Positions 18,732 through 29,491 are shown, counted from the stretch's first letter. The stretch: 64,000 nucleotides of DNA from Jeotgalibacillus sp. S-D1 (GCF_004358665.1 NZ_SMZR01000001.1:186001-250000); one strand, 5' to 3'. Made by a program: numbers and translations. Notes: generated by a model from the sequence alone, not told the origin.

Positions 18732-19970
18732 TTGTCATTACGCGACGAAGCGCTACATATGCACAGAGTGAACCAGGGGAAATTAGAATCAAAATCAAAA
18801 GTATCCGTTCGCAATGCTGAAGAACTAAGCCTGGCTTATTCTCCAGGAGTAGCCGAACCATGTAAGGAAATTTATGATAAGCCTGAAACGGTTTATGATT
18901 ATACAATGAAAGGCAATATGGTAGCAGTTGTTTCAGATGGCACTGCTGTTCTTGGTCTGGGCAATATCGGCCCTGAAGCTGCATTGCCTGTAATGGAAGG
19001 AAAAGCAGTATTGTTTAAAAGCTTTGCTGGCGTTGACGCTTTTCCAATTTGTTTGAATACAACTGATATTGATAAAATAGTAGAAACTGTTAAATTGATG
19101 GAGCCAACCTTTGGCGGTGTAAACCTTGAAGACATTGCCGCTCCGCGCTGCTTTGAAATTGAAGAACGATTAAAGAAGGAAACCAATATTCCTATATTTC
19201 ATGATGATCAGCATGGTACAGCAATTGTTACCGTGGCAGGACTTGTGAATGCATTAAAAATTACGAATAGAGATATGTCTAATATTAAGGTAGTAATGAA
19301 CGGTGCGGGTGCTGCTGGCATTGCAATCATCAATTTGTTATATAGCTATGGTGTCCGAGACATTATCATGTGTGATTCAAAAGGAGCTATTTTTGAAGGG
19401 CGTCCTTATGGTATGAATAAAATTAAAGATGGTGTGGCTAAAATCACAAACCGTCAGCGTCTGGACGGCTCACTGGAAGACGCCATTCAGGGAGCGGATG
19501 TATTCATTGGAGTATCAGTAGCTGGTGCCCTGACAGAAGAAATGGTTGGGACAATGAATGATGAAGCCATTATTTTCGCAATGGCAAACCCTGTACCTGA
19601 GATAATGCCGGAACTGGCAAAGGTTGCAGGAGCTAAAGTTATTGGAACCGGCCGTTCAGATTATCCGAATCAGGTCAATAATGTATTGGCTTTTCCTGGT
19701 ATTTTCAGAGGAGCGCTGGATGTACGTGCTACTCATATCAATGAGAAGATGAAACGTGCGGCTGTTGAAGCTATTGCCTCATTAATCTCAGACAAGGAAC
19801 TCAATGAAAATTATGTTATTCCTGCACCATTCGACCCGCGCGTTGCACCTGCAGTTGCTGCTGCTGTTGCTACAGCTGCTATGGAAACGGGTGTAGCCAG
19901 AAGAAAAGTGGATCCTGAAGAAATACGGGCCAAAACAGAGCGTTTATCTTTAATTGGAAAAAGTGAGTGA
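18732..19970 (+). CDS. ytsJ: Malic enzyme (YtsJ-like, NADP-preferring)
   Basis: 412 residues, TTG start with AGGGAG about 10 bases before it. Decarboxylates malate to pyruvate with reduction of NAD(P). Short prokaryotic malic enzyme: the catalytic region LAYSPGVAEPCKEI, the Lys-containing GKAVLFKSFAGVDAFPI, the metal site FHDDQHGTAIV and the nucleotide loop VMNGAGAAGIAII. Closest by length and order (dnaE, then this, then accDA) to B. subtilis YtsJ. NADP preference is from family knowledge. Its stop overlaps the GTG start of the GntR regulator. Confidence 0.92.
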   Translation: MSLRDEALHMHRVNQGKLESKSKVSVRNAEELSLAYSPGVAEPCKEIYDKPETVYDYTMKGNMVAVVSDGTAVLGLGNIGPEAALPVMEGKAVLFKSFAGVDAFPICLNTTDIDKIVETVKLMEPTFGGVNLEDIAAPRCFEIEERLKKETNIPIFHDDQHGTAIVTVAGLVNALKITNRDMSNIKVVMNGAGAAGIAIINLLYSYGVRDIIMCDSKGAIFEGRPYGMNKIKDGVAKITNRQRLDGSLEDAIQGADVFIGVSVAGALTEEMVGTMNDEAIIFAMANPVPEIMPELAKVAGAKVIGTGRSDYPNQVNNVLAFPGIFRGALDVRATHINEKMKRAAVEAIASLISDKELNENYVIPAPFDPRVAPAVAAAVATAAMETGVARRKVDPEEIRAKTERLSLIGKSE

Positions 19971-20602
19971 CCCCATACGTGGAACAATCTAACCCTCAGT
20001 TAAAGGTATATATCTCTGTTGTTCATCAGCTTAAAGATATGATTCAGCGAGATCGTCTGACCTCAGGTGACCGGCTGCCCTCAGAGCGCGAATTATCAGA
20101 TCGCCTCGGGGTTGGCCGGTCGTCTGTACGTGAGGCGTTTCGAGCACTGGAGCTGCTAGGTCTGATTGAGACAAGGCACGGAGAAGGAACTTTTTTACGC
20201 GATTTTAGAGATCATCGCCTGGTTGAATTACTGGGAATGTTTATTTTGCAAAACGGTCAGGCAGAAAATGATGTGGTGGAAATGAAGGATTGGGTTGAAT
20301 CCGCAAGCTTCAACCGTTTGTTTTTAAGTGGAAAAGACGGTATTGAACACCTTTTTGATACGATTCACGCCGGTTTTAACAAAGGGGAAATCAGTACCTT
20401 CACACACTTTAAATCCAAACTGATCAAAGCTTCAGGAAACCGCCTCGCCTATAAGGTATGGCTTGTTCTGCATGATTTTGACACTGAAGGAAAGAAAGAA
20501 ATACTTCCATTAAGCGAAGAACTCATTTATGATGTTAAAAACGCATTACTAACTGGTAATATGGAATTTATTCGTGCTATTTGCACAGCTTCAGACCAAT
20601 AA
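19967..20602 (+). CDS. GntR-family (FadR subfamily) transcriptional regulator
   Basis: 211 residues, GTG start overlapping the malic enzyme stop by four bases (GTGA); a second GTG at 19979 is possible. N-terminal winged helix with RLPSERELSDRLGVGRSSVREAFRALELLGLIE (described in two parts: recognition region GVGRSSVREAFRAL) and wing RHGEGTFL. The C-terminal all-helical FCD-type domain (about 85-211) is short. The full metal-binding His set cannot be recognised, so the effector is open; malate, acyl-CoA or a TCA acid is plausible from context. Operator TGGTCAGACCA lies in front of the operon. B. subtilis lacks a gene at this spot, though I recall related Bacillaceae having one. Confidence 0.88.
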   Translation: MTPYVEQSNPQLKVYISVVHQLKDMIQRDRLTSGDRLPSERELSDRLGVGRSSVREAFRALELLGLIETRHGEGTFLRDFRDHRLVELLGMFILQNGQAENDVVEMKDWVESASFNRLFLSGKDGIEHLFDTIHAGFNKGEISTFTHFKSKLIKASGNRLAYKVWLVLHDFDTEGKKEILPLSEELIYDVKNALLTGNMEFIRAICTASDQ

Positions 20603-20710
20603 ATAAGAGATAAATCAACTATGCCAAGAATCTCATGTACGAGTGGGAATTAGATAGTTGCCAGATGAAAAATCTTTACAGGATTTAAAACATGGGGAGG
20701 AGGATTTACG

Positions 20711-21577
20711 TTGCTCAAAGATATTTTTACGAAACCAAAAAAGAAGAAGTATGCGACCATTCCTTCTGAAAATGCTAAAAATGATGTGCCCGAAGGAATT
20801 ATGACGAAATGTCCGAAATGCAAAAAGATTATGTACACAAAAGAAATTAAGAAAAACAGTAAAGTTTGCCAGAATTGTGGATTTCATCACATCATGACGT
20901 CTTCAGAACGTATCAAAAGCTTAGTAGATTCTGGCACTTTTGTTGAAATGAATGAAGAGATGAAGTCCATTAATCCTCTTAACTTCCCGGATTACTTGGA
21001 AAAAGTGGAAAAGGACCGTAAAAAGACTGGTTTAAACGAGGCGGTTGTTACTGGTACTGCTGAAATCGAGGGCCATAAAGTAGTGCTGGCAATAATGGAT
21101 TCCAGCTTTAGAATGGGCAGTATGGGTTCGGTTGTGGGAGAGAAGATTTCATTGGCTATCGCACGTGCTGAAGAGCTTTCTGCACCATTTATTATCTTCA
21201 CTGCCAGCGGAGGGGCACGCATGCAGGAAGGCGTCCTGTCATTGATGCAAATGGCTAAAACTAGTACAGCGCTGAAGAAATTCAGCACTGCAGGCGGACT
21301 TTTTATTTCTGTCATGACACACCCTACAACAGGGGGAGTTTCTGCAAGCTTTGCCTCTTTGGGTGATTACAATTTTGCTGAACCCGGAGCTCTGATCGGA
21401 TTCGCAGGCCGAAGAATTATCGAGCAGACCATTCGTGAAAAGCTGCCTGAAGATTTTCAAACCGCAGAGTTTTTACTGGAACACGGACAGCTTGATGCAG
21501 TTGTTCCAAGAACTGAATTGAGAGAACGTCTGTCGACTATTTTGGCTATTCATAAGCAGGGGGTTGCAACATGGTAA
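20711..21577 (+). CDS. accD: Acetyl-CoA carboxylase carboxyltransferase beta subunit
   Basis: 288 residues, TTG start after GGGGAGGAGG. Transfers the carboxyl group from carboxybiotin to acetyl-CoA, together with AccA. An N-terminal zinc ribbon (CPKCKKIMY ... CQNCGFHH, about residues 36-62) precedes the crotonase-fold domain with [20 protein letters not shown] and the acyl-CoA binding [12 protein letters not shown]. It overlaps accA by 7 bases. Biotin carboxylase genes are elsewhere, as is normal for Bacilli. Confidence 0.97.
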   Translation: MLKDIFTKPKKKKYATIPSENAKNDVPEGIMTKCPKCKKIMYTKEIKKNSKVCQNCGFHHIMTSSERIKSLVDSGTFVEMNEEMKSINPLNFPDYLEKVEKDRKKTGLNEAVVTGTAEIEGHKVVLAIMDSSFRMGSMGSVVGEKISLAIARAEELSAPFIIFTASGGARMQEGVLSLMQMAKTSTALKKFSTAGGLFISVMTHPTTGGVSASFASLGDYNFAEPGALIGFAGRRIIEQTIREKLPEDFQTAEFLLEHGQLDAVVPRTELRERLSTILAIHKQGVATW

Positions 21578-22539
21578 ATGAACTTGAATTTGAAAAGCCG
21601 CTTGTTCAGCTAAAAGAAAAAATTAATGAGCTTAAAAACTTTACAGCAAACTCCGATGTTGATTTATCCCTTGAAATTGAGAAATTAGAGCAGCGCCTGG
21701 CTAAATTGGAAGATGATATTTATTTAAATATAAAGCCATGGGATCGGGTTCAAATCGCCCGGCATCCTGAAAGACCAACTACTTTGGATTATATTGGTGA
21801 ATTATTTGACCAATTTATCGAACTGCACGGTGACCGTCTGTACGGTGATGATCAAGCGATCGTAGGAGGAATTGCGTTTTATAAAGGCAATCCAGTCACA
21901 GTTATTGGCCATCAGCGCGGGAAAGCCACGAAAGAAAATATCCGCAGGAATTTCGGTATGCCACACCCAGAAGGATATCGAAAAGCGCTCCGTCTAATGA
22001 AGCAGGCGGAAAAATTTAATCGTCCGATTATCTGCTTTATTGATACAAAAGGGGCTTACCCTGGTAAAGCGGCGGAGGAGCGGGGACAAAGTGAAGCAAT
22101 TGCCCGCAATCTCTTTGAAATGGCAGGGTTAACTGTCCCTGTGGTTTGCATTGTAATTGGAGAGGGAGGAAGCGGAGGAGCACTTGCACTTGGGATAGGC
22201 AACCATCTGCATATGCTTGAAAACTCTACTTACTCCGTTATTTCACCTGAGGGTGCAGCTTCTATTTTGTGGAAAGATGCTTCGTTAGCAAAAAAAGCAG
22301 CAGAATCAATGAAAATTACAGCTCCGGATCTTAAGGAGTTAGGCATTATTGACGAAATTGTACCTGAGGTAAAAGGTGGGGCGCACAAAGGAATTAAGGA
22401 GCAGGCTAAAAAAATTGACACTGTTCTTTATCGTTCCCTTGCTGAACTGTCCAAGCTCTCTGTCGAACAGTTAATTTCACATCGCCATGAAAAATTCCAG
22501 AAGATTGGATCTCATTCTGTTTTGACTGAAATCCATTAG
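21571..22539 (+). CDS. accA: Acetyl-CoA carboxylase carboxyltransferase alpha subunit
   Basis: 322 residues, ATG overlapping the end of accD (shared 21571-21577), so expression of the two subunits is coupled. Long N-terminal helical pair ([16 protein letters not shown] ... [15 protein letters not shown]) then crotonase fold with [24 protein letters not shown] and [15 protein letters not shown] strong terminator follows. Confidence 0.97.
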   Translation: MVNELEFEKPLVQLKEKINELKNFTANSDVDLSLEIEKLEQRLAKLEDDIYLNIKPWDRVQIARHPERPTTLDYIGELFDQFIELHGDRLYGDDQAIVGGIAFYKGNPVTVIGHQRGKATKENIRRNFGMPHPEGYRKALRLMKQAEKFNRPIICFIDTKGAYPGKAAEERGQSEAIARNLFEMAGLTVPVVCIVIGEGGSGGALALGIGNHLHMLENSTYSVISPEGAASILWKDASLAKKAAESMKITAPDLKELGIIDEIVPEVKGGAHKGIKEQAKKIDTVLYRSLAELSKLSVEQLISHRHEKFQKIGSHSVLTEIH

Positions 22540-22547
22540 GGAATAGT

Positions 22548-22585
22548 AGACGTGTACCTTTTTTTGGTACGCGTCTTTTTTTTTT
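22548..22585 (+). terminator. Terminator of accDA
   Basis: AGACGTGTACC and GGTACGCGTCT (one G-U pair) around a T7 loop, then ten T. Confidence 0.93.
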
Positions 22586-22718
22586 GCTTCATTCAGTCAA
22601 CAGAAGACGCAGGGTGAAGGCGAAAAAGAAGAACCAAATTTTTGTTTATATGTTTCTTCCTGTAAAATTACTTTTTTGCAAAAAAATATTTATGTCGATT
22701 TGGTGAATTATTTTATTG

Positions 22719-22732
22719 ATAAAGCGTTTTCA
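22719..22732 (+). promoter_or_regulatory. Candidate CcpA site (cre) upstream of pfkA
   Basis: ATAAAGCGTTTTCA matches 12 of 14 positions of the cre consensus, with the AAAGCGTTTTCA core intact, in the 386-base region between accA and pfkA. Apart from this and the accA terminator I see no gene or clear promoter there; TTGACG at 22848 has no convincing -10 partner. Confidence 0.5.
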
Positions 22733-22907
22733 TTCGAACAATAATTTCGTCTATTGGTTAACCTGCGGGCTATTTATTGAGTACAGGCCTTCTTCATGTT
22801 ATTTTATATGGGGTAGAAATTTAACTTGTACAGTCAAATTTAGTTCTTTGACGTTTAGGGATATTTATTTGTGTGAAGCACTTAACATATATTAAACATT
22901 AAGTTAA

Positions 22908-23885
<978 letters not shown>

Positions 23886-23918
23886 ATAAATATAGCCTTT
23901 AGGAGGTACAAGTTGATT

Positions 23919-25679
23919 ATGAGAAAAACTAAGATTGTATGTACAATAGGACCTGCAAGTGAAAGCATTGAAAAATTAACTCAATTGATGGAAGCCGGGA
24001 TGAATGTAGCGCGTTTGAACTTCTCCCATGGGGACTTTGAAGAACATGGTGCCCGTATTCAAAATATCCGTGCAGCAGCTGAAAAGCTAGGCAAAAATGT
24101 CGGGATTTTATTGGACACAAAGGGTCCTGAAATTCGTACTAATACAATGGAAAACGGTGCTTTGCATTTAGAAGCAGGAAACCGAATTATTGTGTCGATG
24201 AACGAGGTAGTGGGAACGACTGACAAATTTTCTATTACGTATGAAGGTCTTGTAGATGACGTTCATGAAGGATCTAAAATCCTTCTGGATGATGGACTAA
24301 TCGGCCTGGAGGTTGAATCAATTGACCGCAGTTCAAAAGAACTGACAACCAGAATTCTGAACAGCGGAACGTTAAAGAACAAGAAAGGCGTTAATGTGCC
24401 GGGTGTTTCGGTTAAACTTCCTGGTATTACAGAAAAAGACGCTCAGGATATTTTATTTGGTATTGAACAGGGAGTAGATTTTATTGCTGCTTCATTCGTT
24501 CGCCGTGCAACTGATGTTCTGGAAATCCGTGAACTTCTTGAAAAAAATGGCGCTGCCAATATCAATATAATTCCTAAAATTGAAAACCAAGAAGGCGTTG
24601 ATAACATTGACGAAATTCTTGAAGTATCGGATGGTTTAATGGTTGCTCGTGGTGACTTGGGGGTTGAAATTCCAGCTGAAGAAGTTCCTCTTGTTCAAAA
24701 AGATTTGATTCGCAAATGTAACGCTGTAGGTAAACCGGTTATTACGGCTACTCAAATGCTTGATTCCATGCAGCGCAATCCCCGCCCGACACGTGCTGAA
24801 GCAAGTGACGTGGCCAATGCAATCTTTGATGGCACCGACGCTATTATGCTTTCAGGTGAAACTGCAGCAGGAGATTACCCGGTAGAATCAGTTCAAACAA
24901 TGAACAATATTGCGTCACGTGCTGAAACAGCATTGGACTATAAAACGATTTTATCAAACCGCAGCAAGCGATTTGAGCGCAATATGACAGATGCAATCGG
25001 ACAGGCAGTAGCCCACACGGCTCTTAATCTGGAGGTTAATGCCATTATCGCTCCAACAGAAAGCGGACATACTGCACGCATGATTTCAAAATATCGTCCT
25101 GAAGCAACAATCGTAGCTGTTACAGCTGATTCGGCTGTATCACGCCGTCTGGCTCTTGTATGGGGTGTATATCCTCAAGTGGGCAGACTAACTAATACAA
25201 CAGATGAAATGCTGGATATGGCTGTTTCAGAGAGCTTAAACAGCGGCTGCGTAAAGCATGGTGATTTAGTAGTGATTACAGCAGGCGTGCCTGTAGGTGA
25301 ATCCGGTACAACAAACCTTATGAAGATCCACATCGTTGGTGATGTACTGGCTAGAGGTCAGGGAATCGGACGCAAATCAGGATTTGGACGGGCAGTCGTT
25401 GCATCTAATGCAGCAGAAGCGATTGAGAAGGTACAGGAAGGCTCTGTGCTAGTAACCATTGGAACTGATAAAGACATGGTGCCGGTATTGGAGAAATGTG
25501 CTGCGTTAATCGTTGAAGAAGGCGGATTAACAAGCCATGCTGCTGTGGTTGGTCTGAATCTTGGACTGCCGGTTATTGTTGGTGTAGACAATGCAACGAC
25601 TCTCTTTAAAGACGGCCAGGAAGTCACGGTCGATGCTGAACGCGGTGTGGTTTATAACGGACACGCAAGCGTACTATAA
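23919..25679 (+). CDS. pyk: Pyruvate kinase
   Basis: 586 residues from ATG 23919, which gives the family N-terminus [22 protein letters not shown] at 23901-23906 is 12 bases away, and an in-frame TTG at 23913 has better spacing, so the start is open by two codons. Converts PEP and ADP to pyruvate and ATP. Barrel motifs: [38 protein letters not shown] with the catalytic Lys, [12 protein letters not shown]. As usual in Bacillus there is an extra C-terminal PEP-utilising-like domain (about 475-586) with [20 protein letters not shown]. Confidence 0.97.
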   Translation: MRKTKIVCTIGPASESIEKLTQLMEAGMNVARLNFSHGDFEEHGARIQNIRAAAEKLGKNVGILLDTKGPEIRTNTMENGALHLEAGNRIIVSMNEVVGTTDKFSITYEGLVDDVHEGSKILLDDGLIGLEVESIDRSSKELTTRILNSGTLKNKKGVNVPGVSVKLPGITEKDAQDILFGIEQGVDFIAASFVRRATDVLEIRELLEKNGAANINIIPKIENQEGVDNIDEILEVSDGLMVARGDLGVEIPAEEVPLVQKDLIRKCNAVGKPVITATQMLDSMQRNPRPTRAEASDVANAIFDGTDAIMLSGETAAGDYPVESVQTMNNIASRAETALDYKTILSNRSKRFERNMTDAIGQAVAHTALNLEVNAIIAPTESGHTARMISKYRPEATIVAVTADSAVSRRLALVWGVYPQVGRLTNTTDEMLDMAVSESLNSGCVKHGDLVVITAGVPVGESGTTNLMKIHIVGDVLARGQGIGRKSGFGRAVVASNAAEAIEKVQEGSVLVTIGTDKDMVPVLEKCAALIVEEGGLTSHAAVVGLNLGLPVIVGVDNATTLFKDGQEVTVDAERGVVYNGHASVL

Positions 25680-25686
25680 GAACAGC

Positions 25687-25718
25687 AAAAAGGCGCTCCT
25701 TTACAGGTGCGCCTTTTC
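25687..25718 (+). terminator. Terminator of pfkA-pyk
   Basis: AAAAGGCGC pairs with GCGCCTTTT over a 12-base loop. Confidence 0.85.
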
Positions 25719-25740
25719 GTTTATTAGCCCTCTATAGGTA

Positions 25741-25880
25741 AGCTGTTGATTCAGGCTGAAGGTGAGAATCCCACAAACAGCGTTGAATATCGCTCACTGC
25801 CGGCCCGACGTGCCGCTTGGCACCTTCTGCGGAAACCAACAGGCGTTGGAACAACCTGCTTATTATGAAGGCTAGGGTGC
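25741..25880. repeat. Decayed intergenic repeat remnant
   Basis: Starts CTGTTGATTCAGGCTGAAGG and later has GGCACCTTCTGCGGAAACCA. These resemble the ends and middle of a second Bacillaceae repeat family that begins with GTTGATT and ends with AATCAAC. The copy is strongly degraded and encodes nothing. Confidence 0.45.
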
Positions 25881-25905
25881 TATTCTGGTCTTCTTTCAGC
25901 CGCTT

Positions 25906-25914
25906 ATGATATAA
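25906..25914 (+). promoter_or_regulatory. Extended -10 promoter of fxsA
   Basis: TGATATAAT is a perfect extended -10 (TGnTATAAT); the -35 is weak. It lies about 38 bases before the fxsA start. Confidence 0.5.
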
Positions 25915-25951
25915 TTAGTTTAACGTAGAGTTCACAAAGGAGGATCCGCTA

Positions 25952-26338
25952 TTGAGATGGATCATGCTTTTAATTATTGTAATTCCTGCACTTGAAATAG
26001 CTGCACTCATTCGCGTGGGAAGCTGGATTGGAATTTTTCCGACGCTATTAATCATCATTGCTACGGGGATTCTAGGCGCTTATTTAGCAAAGTCCCAAGG
26101 AATACAGGCATATCAGAAAGTCCGAAACCAAATGGGCGTTCAACAGGCGCCAAGTGATATCATTATAGATGGCTTATGCATTTTAGTTGGAGGAGTGCTA
26201 TTGCTGACTCCGGGTTTCATCACTGATATAACAGGGTTTTTACTTCTAATTCCATTTACTAGAAACCGTTTTAAACCGCTTATTCATAACTGGATTCGAA
26301 AGAAAATGGGAAATGGAAATATTATTATTTACCGTTAA
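25952..26338 (+). CDS. fxsA: FxsA-family membrane protein
   Basis: 128 residues, TTG start with AGGAGG 8 bases before. Small inner-membrane protein with hydrophobic segments LIIVIPALEIAALIRV, FPTLLIIIATGILGAYLA and the conserved GLCILVGGVLLLTPGFITDI followed by FLLLIPFTR. The PGFITDxxG motif is the family mark. In E. coli FxsA relieves phage T7 exclusion by F; its natural role is unknown. In B. subtilis it also lies next to pyk and ytvI. Confidence 0.92.
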   Translation: MRWIMLLIIVIPALEIAALIRVGSWIGIFPTLLIIIATGILGAYLAKSQGIQAYQKVRNQMGVQQAPSDIIIDGLCILVGGVLLLTPGFITDITGFLLLIPFTRNRFKPLIHNWIRKKMGNGNIIIYR

Positions 26339-26348
26339 GGTATGCCAT

Positions 26349-26384
26349 AAGGAATTATCCGTTTAATGGATAGTTCCTTTTTTT
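26349..26384. terminator. Terminator between fxsA and convergent ytvI
   Basis: 12-bp stem AAGGAATTATCC / GGATAGTTCCTT with one wobble pair and loop GTTTAAT, followed by five T. It extends past the ytvI stop, so it may serve both genes. Confidence 0.85.
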
Positions 26385-27472
26385 ATATACATCCAGAGGG
26401 CAGAAAAAGTGCCTGCTCTAATCAGGGTGCTGATTGTGAGCAGAATAAGGGGAGATAGGATGACACCTTTAAAACCAAACCATTGGAAAGTTACGTAAAT
26501 TAGCAAAAATGTAATAAAAGGATGGATGCCAAGTGATTGGCCAATTATTTTTGGCTCCATTACCTGTCTTACCGCCGTGTTGACACACTGAATAATAATG
26601 AGACCGATCACCAACGAATGCATCCCCTGTATCCAGCAGTAAAAAATCCATGGAATAAACAGTATGCTTGTCCCAACTATTGGAATCAGGTCTAATATAG
26701 CAGCAATTAAGGCAATAGCAGGAGCGCCTTCTATTTTTAGAAACAGCAGACCAATAAGTACTATAGCAGCAGTAATAACTGCTAAAAGAAGCTGAGCCTG
26801 TATGTAGGACCCTGCATAAAAACGAATGGATTCAGACATCTTCACTTTATAGCCGTTTATTGCTGCAGGCAGAACGCGTTTTAGGGCAGATTGAATTCTG
26901 CTTTTTTCTTTTATGAAAAAATAGGTGGAGATCAGAGCAATCATTCCGCCAAAAATCATGCTTGGCAAACTTGATATCAGCAGGGAAAGTTCGATGAAAA
27001 GACCCTCCCCGGCCTGCTGCATAAAAGCTACCGCTTTATGCTCAAGCGACAGGATGATGGTATCAGATGTGTGCTGGTTAATGATCCCTTTGGATTTCAG
27101 CCAGGTTTCAGCGAAATTAATGAGAGGCAATACTTTTGCAATGGCCAGCTGAAACGCATCTGTTAATTGTGTGAAAAGTTCAGGTATCCGCTCGACAAGC
27201 CTTAGAAAATCTGACCAGAATAAAAACCCCGCCACTGCAAAAATGCCTATGACAAAACAGCAAAAACCGGTTATGGTCAAAAAAATACTTAATGAAAAAG
27301 GCAGACGGCTGCTGCGGTGAAGTAAACAGGACGGATGGTACAATAAGAAAGAAATCACCCATCCAAAAAGTACCGGAAGCATATAACGGTATGCTGCTGC
27401 GAAAAGGACCAGAAGGAGAAGAATTCCTGCAATTACGGCTATCAGCCTTGCAGGGAGCGATGAATTTGTCAT
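26363..27472 (-). CDS. ytvI: YtvI-like AI-2E family transporter / sporulation membrane protein
   Basis: 369 residues from ATG 27472, supported by TTGGTGA just ahead; an upstream in-frame ATG at 27487 lies before that site. About eight membrane segments in the AI-2E/PerM arrangement: an N-terminal pair, a central soluble stretch (about 85-145), then the C-terminal cluster with LLFLKIEGAPAIALIAAILDLIPIVGT, written here as IALIAAILDLIPIVGT, the family signature. B. subtilis YtvI is linked to sporulation; the substrate is unknown. Confidence 0.88.
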   Translation of the reverse strand: MTNSSLPARLIAVIAGILLLLVLFAAAYRYMLPVLFGWVISFLLYHPSCLLHRSSRLPFSLSIFLTITGFCCFVIGIFAVAGFLFWSDFLRLVERIPELFTQLTDAFQLAIAKVLPLINFAETWLKSKGIINQHTSDTIILSLEHKAVAFMQQAGEGLFIELSLLISSLPSMIFGGMIALISTYFFIKEKSRIQSALKRVLPAAINGYKVKMSESIRFYAGSYIQAQLLLAVITAAIVLIGLLFLKIEGAPAIALIAAILDLIPIVGTSILFIPWIFYCWIQGMHSLVIGLIIIQCVNTAVRQVMEPKIIGQSLGIHPFITFLLIYVTFQWFGFKGVILSPLILLTISTLIRAGTFSALWMYIKKGTIH

Positions 27473-27562
27473 GAATATCACCAACATTTCTAAGGGCTTT
27501 TCTATTTATATGTTTTAATATAGAAATGAATGAACAGGAACAACAGATTGGAGGAACAGCTC

Positions 27563-28027
27563 GTGGATCAGGCACTTCTTTTTTTACTGCTGCTTCTTGG
27601 TGTTGCAGTAGTAGCCAAAAATAACTCATTGATCATTGCCGTGGGAGTATTAGTAGTTATTAAAGTGGCCGGCATGGATCAGAAAATATTTGACACGATT
27701 CAATCAAAAGGGATAAACTGGGGCGTCACCATCATTACCATAGCTGTTTTGGCTCCTATTGCGAGTGGAGCGATAGGCTTTAAGGACCTTACAGACGCGA
27801 TGAAATCCCCATACGCCTGGATTGCGTTAGGATCGGGGATCATTGTAGCCATGATTGCAAAAGGGGGAATATCGCTTTTGCGAAATGACCCTCATATAAC
27901 CGTTGCTCTGGTTCTCGGGACAATCCTCGCGGTTGCTCTATTTCGAGGTATTGCAGTTGGCCCGCTGATTGGAGCCGGAATTGCCTATTATTCGATGAAG
28001 ATTTATGAATGGATTAGTCAGATTTAA
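27563..28027 (+). CDS. ytwI: YtwI, DUF441 membrane protein
   Basis: 154 residues. The GTG at 27563 is the start: GGAGG lies 8 bases before it, and length then equals the family's. An open frame extends 11 codons further upstream without a site. Four to five membrane segments, with SKGINWGVTIITIAVLAPIA and the conserved DPHITVALVLGTILAVALFRG. Function unknown. Divergent from ytvI, upstream of citZ. Confidence 0.88.
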   Translation: MDQALLFLLLLLGVAVVAKNNSLIIAVGVLVVIKVAGMDQKIFDTIQSKGINWGVTIITIAVLAPIASGAIGFKDLTDAMKSPYAWIALGSGIIVAMIAKGGISLLRNDPHITVALVLGTILAVALFRGIAVGPLIGAGIAYYSMKIYEWISQI

Positions 28028-28069
28028 GCGATTTTTGGAAAAATAATATAGGAAATTAGTGCGTTTTCA

Positions 28070-28098
28070 TTCACAAAGGTCAGTTTATTGATTATAAT
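28070..28098 (+). promoter_or_regulatory. Promoter of citZ
   Basis: TTCACA, 17-base spacer, TATAAT. A strong sigma-A match; 5' untranslated region about 160 bases. Confidence 0.65.
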
Positions 28099-28104
28099 GG
28101 AGGA

Positions 28105-28118
28105 TGTAAGCGCATCCT
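28105..28118 (+). promoter_or_regulatory. Candidate CcpA site (cre) at the citZ start point
   Basis: TGTAAGCGCATCCT matches 13 of 14 consensus positions and sits at the predicted start of transcription, a typical repression position. A weaker candidate (TTAGTGCGTTTTCA, 28056-28069) lies against the -35. The rest of the leader has an inverted repeat TGAGC-AAGC-GCTCA near 28150. Confidence 0.6.
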
Positions 28119-28263
28119 TAGCAAAATTATGGTTTTTTATTGAACATGCAATGAGCAAGCGCTCAGATTACACAAGATCGAACCTGTTTACGTGTATCAT
28201 TCTTGATTAGGCCTGATTCAGAGCTTATGAAGGACTAAAATATATTCAAAAGGAGAGATTGGT

Positions 28264-29382
28264 ATGACTGCAACACGAGGATTGGAAGGTGTCGTTGCGA
28301 CAACCTCGTCCATCAGTTCAATTATTGATGACACGCTTACATATGTTGGCTACAACATTGATGACCTTACTGAAAACGCTAGCTTTGAAGAGGTCATTTA
28401 CTTACTTTGGCATCTCCGTTTGCCTGGAAAAGGTGAACTTGCCGAGCTTAAACAGCAATTAGCAGATAGCATGACGCTGCCTGAAGGAGTGCTTGCTCAA
28501 TTAAAAGCGATGCCGGTGGAAAACGTCAACCCGATGGCTGCTCTTCGAACAACAGTATCATCACTGGGTCTTTATGATGATGAGGCGGATGTCATGGAGG
28601 ATGATGCGAACTATCGAAAAGCGGTTCGTCTGCAGGCGCAAATGTCTTCGATCGTTACTGCTTTTTCCCGTATTCGTCAGGGAAAAGAACCTGTAGCTCC
28701 AAAAGCTGATTTAAGCTTTGCTGCAAATTTTATGTACATGCTTACTGGCGAAGAGCCGGCAGCGATTGAAGAGGAAGCCATGAACAAAGCGCTGGTACTT
28801 CACGCAGATCATGAACTTAATGCCTCCACTTTTACTGCCCGTGTTTGTGTCGCAACACTCTCTGACATTTACTCCGGTGTAACAGCTGCCATTGGTGCCT
28901 TAAAAGGACCGCTGCACGGAGGTGCAAATGAGCAGGTTATGAAGATGCTTTCTGAAATTGATTCAGTAGAAAACGCAGAGTCAATCGTGCGCAAGAAACT
29001 GGAAAATAAAGAAAAAATCATGGGCTTTGGCCATCGTGTCTACCGTCAGGGTGATCCACGTGCCAAACATCTTAGAGAAATGTCAAAAAAACTGACAGAA
29101 CTTACGGGTGAATCCAAGTGGTACGATATGTCAGTGAAAATTGAAGAAGTTGTAACTTCACAGAAAGAACTTCCGCCAAATGTGGATTTCTATTCTGCTT
29201 CTGTCTATCACAGTCTAGGAATCGACCACGATTTATTTACTCCGATTTTTGCGGTCAGCCGTGTTTCCGGTTGGCTGGCTCATATCCTTGAACAATATTC
29301 TAACAACCGCTTAATCCGTCCGCGTGCGGATTATATAGGCCCTGGGATGCAGGAATATGTTCCGCTTGAAAAACGCGGCTAA
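28264..29382 (+). CDS. citZ: Citrate synthase (CitZ)
   Basis: 372 residues, ATG with GGAGAG. Condenses oxaloacetate and acetyl-CoA. Type I-like small subunit form of Bacilli. Catalytic residues: His in KGPLHGGANEQV, His in MGFGHRVYRQGDPRAK, and Asp in the SLGIDHDLFTPIFAVSRVSG segment. First gene of citZ-icd-mdh, the order found in B. subtilis; hairpins stand between each pair of genes. Confidence 0.96.
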   Translation: MTATRGLEGVVATTSSISSIIDDTLTYVGYNIDDLTENASFEEVIYLLWHLRLPGKGELAELKQQLADSMTLPEGVLAQLKAMPVENVNPMAALRTTVSSLGLYDDEADVMEDDANYRKAVRLQAQMSSIVTAFSRIRQGKEPVAPKADLSFAANFMYMLTGEEPAAIEEEAMNKALVLHADHELNASTFTARVCVATLSDIYSGVTAAIGALKGPLHGGANEQVMKMLSEIDSVENAESIVRKKLENKEKIMGFGHRVYRQGDPRAKHLREMSKKLTELTGESKWYDMSVKIEEVVTSQKELPPNVDFYSASVYHSLGIDHDLFTPIFAVSRVSGWLAHILEQYSNNRLIRPRADYIGPGMQEYVPLEKRG

Positions 29383-29432
29383 CAGTTTACAAATTGTTCA
29401 ATAACTGATGTAATGAACTAGATGCAATTTGA

Positions 29433-29463
29433 GGGGACTGGCTAACATTATGAGTCAGTCCCC
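29433..29463 (+). other. Intergenic hairpin between citZ and icd
   Basis: GGGGACTGGCT pairs with AGTCAGTCCCC (11 bp, one G-U) around a 9-base loop. No T run follows. It may be a processing or stability element setting citZ to icd ratios. Confidence 0.6.
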
Positions 29464-29491
29464 CGACAATGATATTTGGAGGGAATTATTC

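Noticed and set aside
27180-27629. 149-codon minus-strand frame overlapping ytvI and the start of ytwI
   Set aside because: Overlaps two recognised genes in another frame, low-complexity and proline/serine/phenylalanine-rich translation, no ribosome binding site.
28150-28165. TGAGC-AAGC-GCTCA repeat in the citZ leader considered as another cre or a CcpC box
   Set aside because: Only about 10 of 14 cre positions fit and the ATAA-N7-TTAT pattern is absent.
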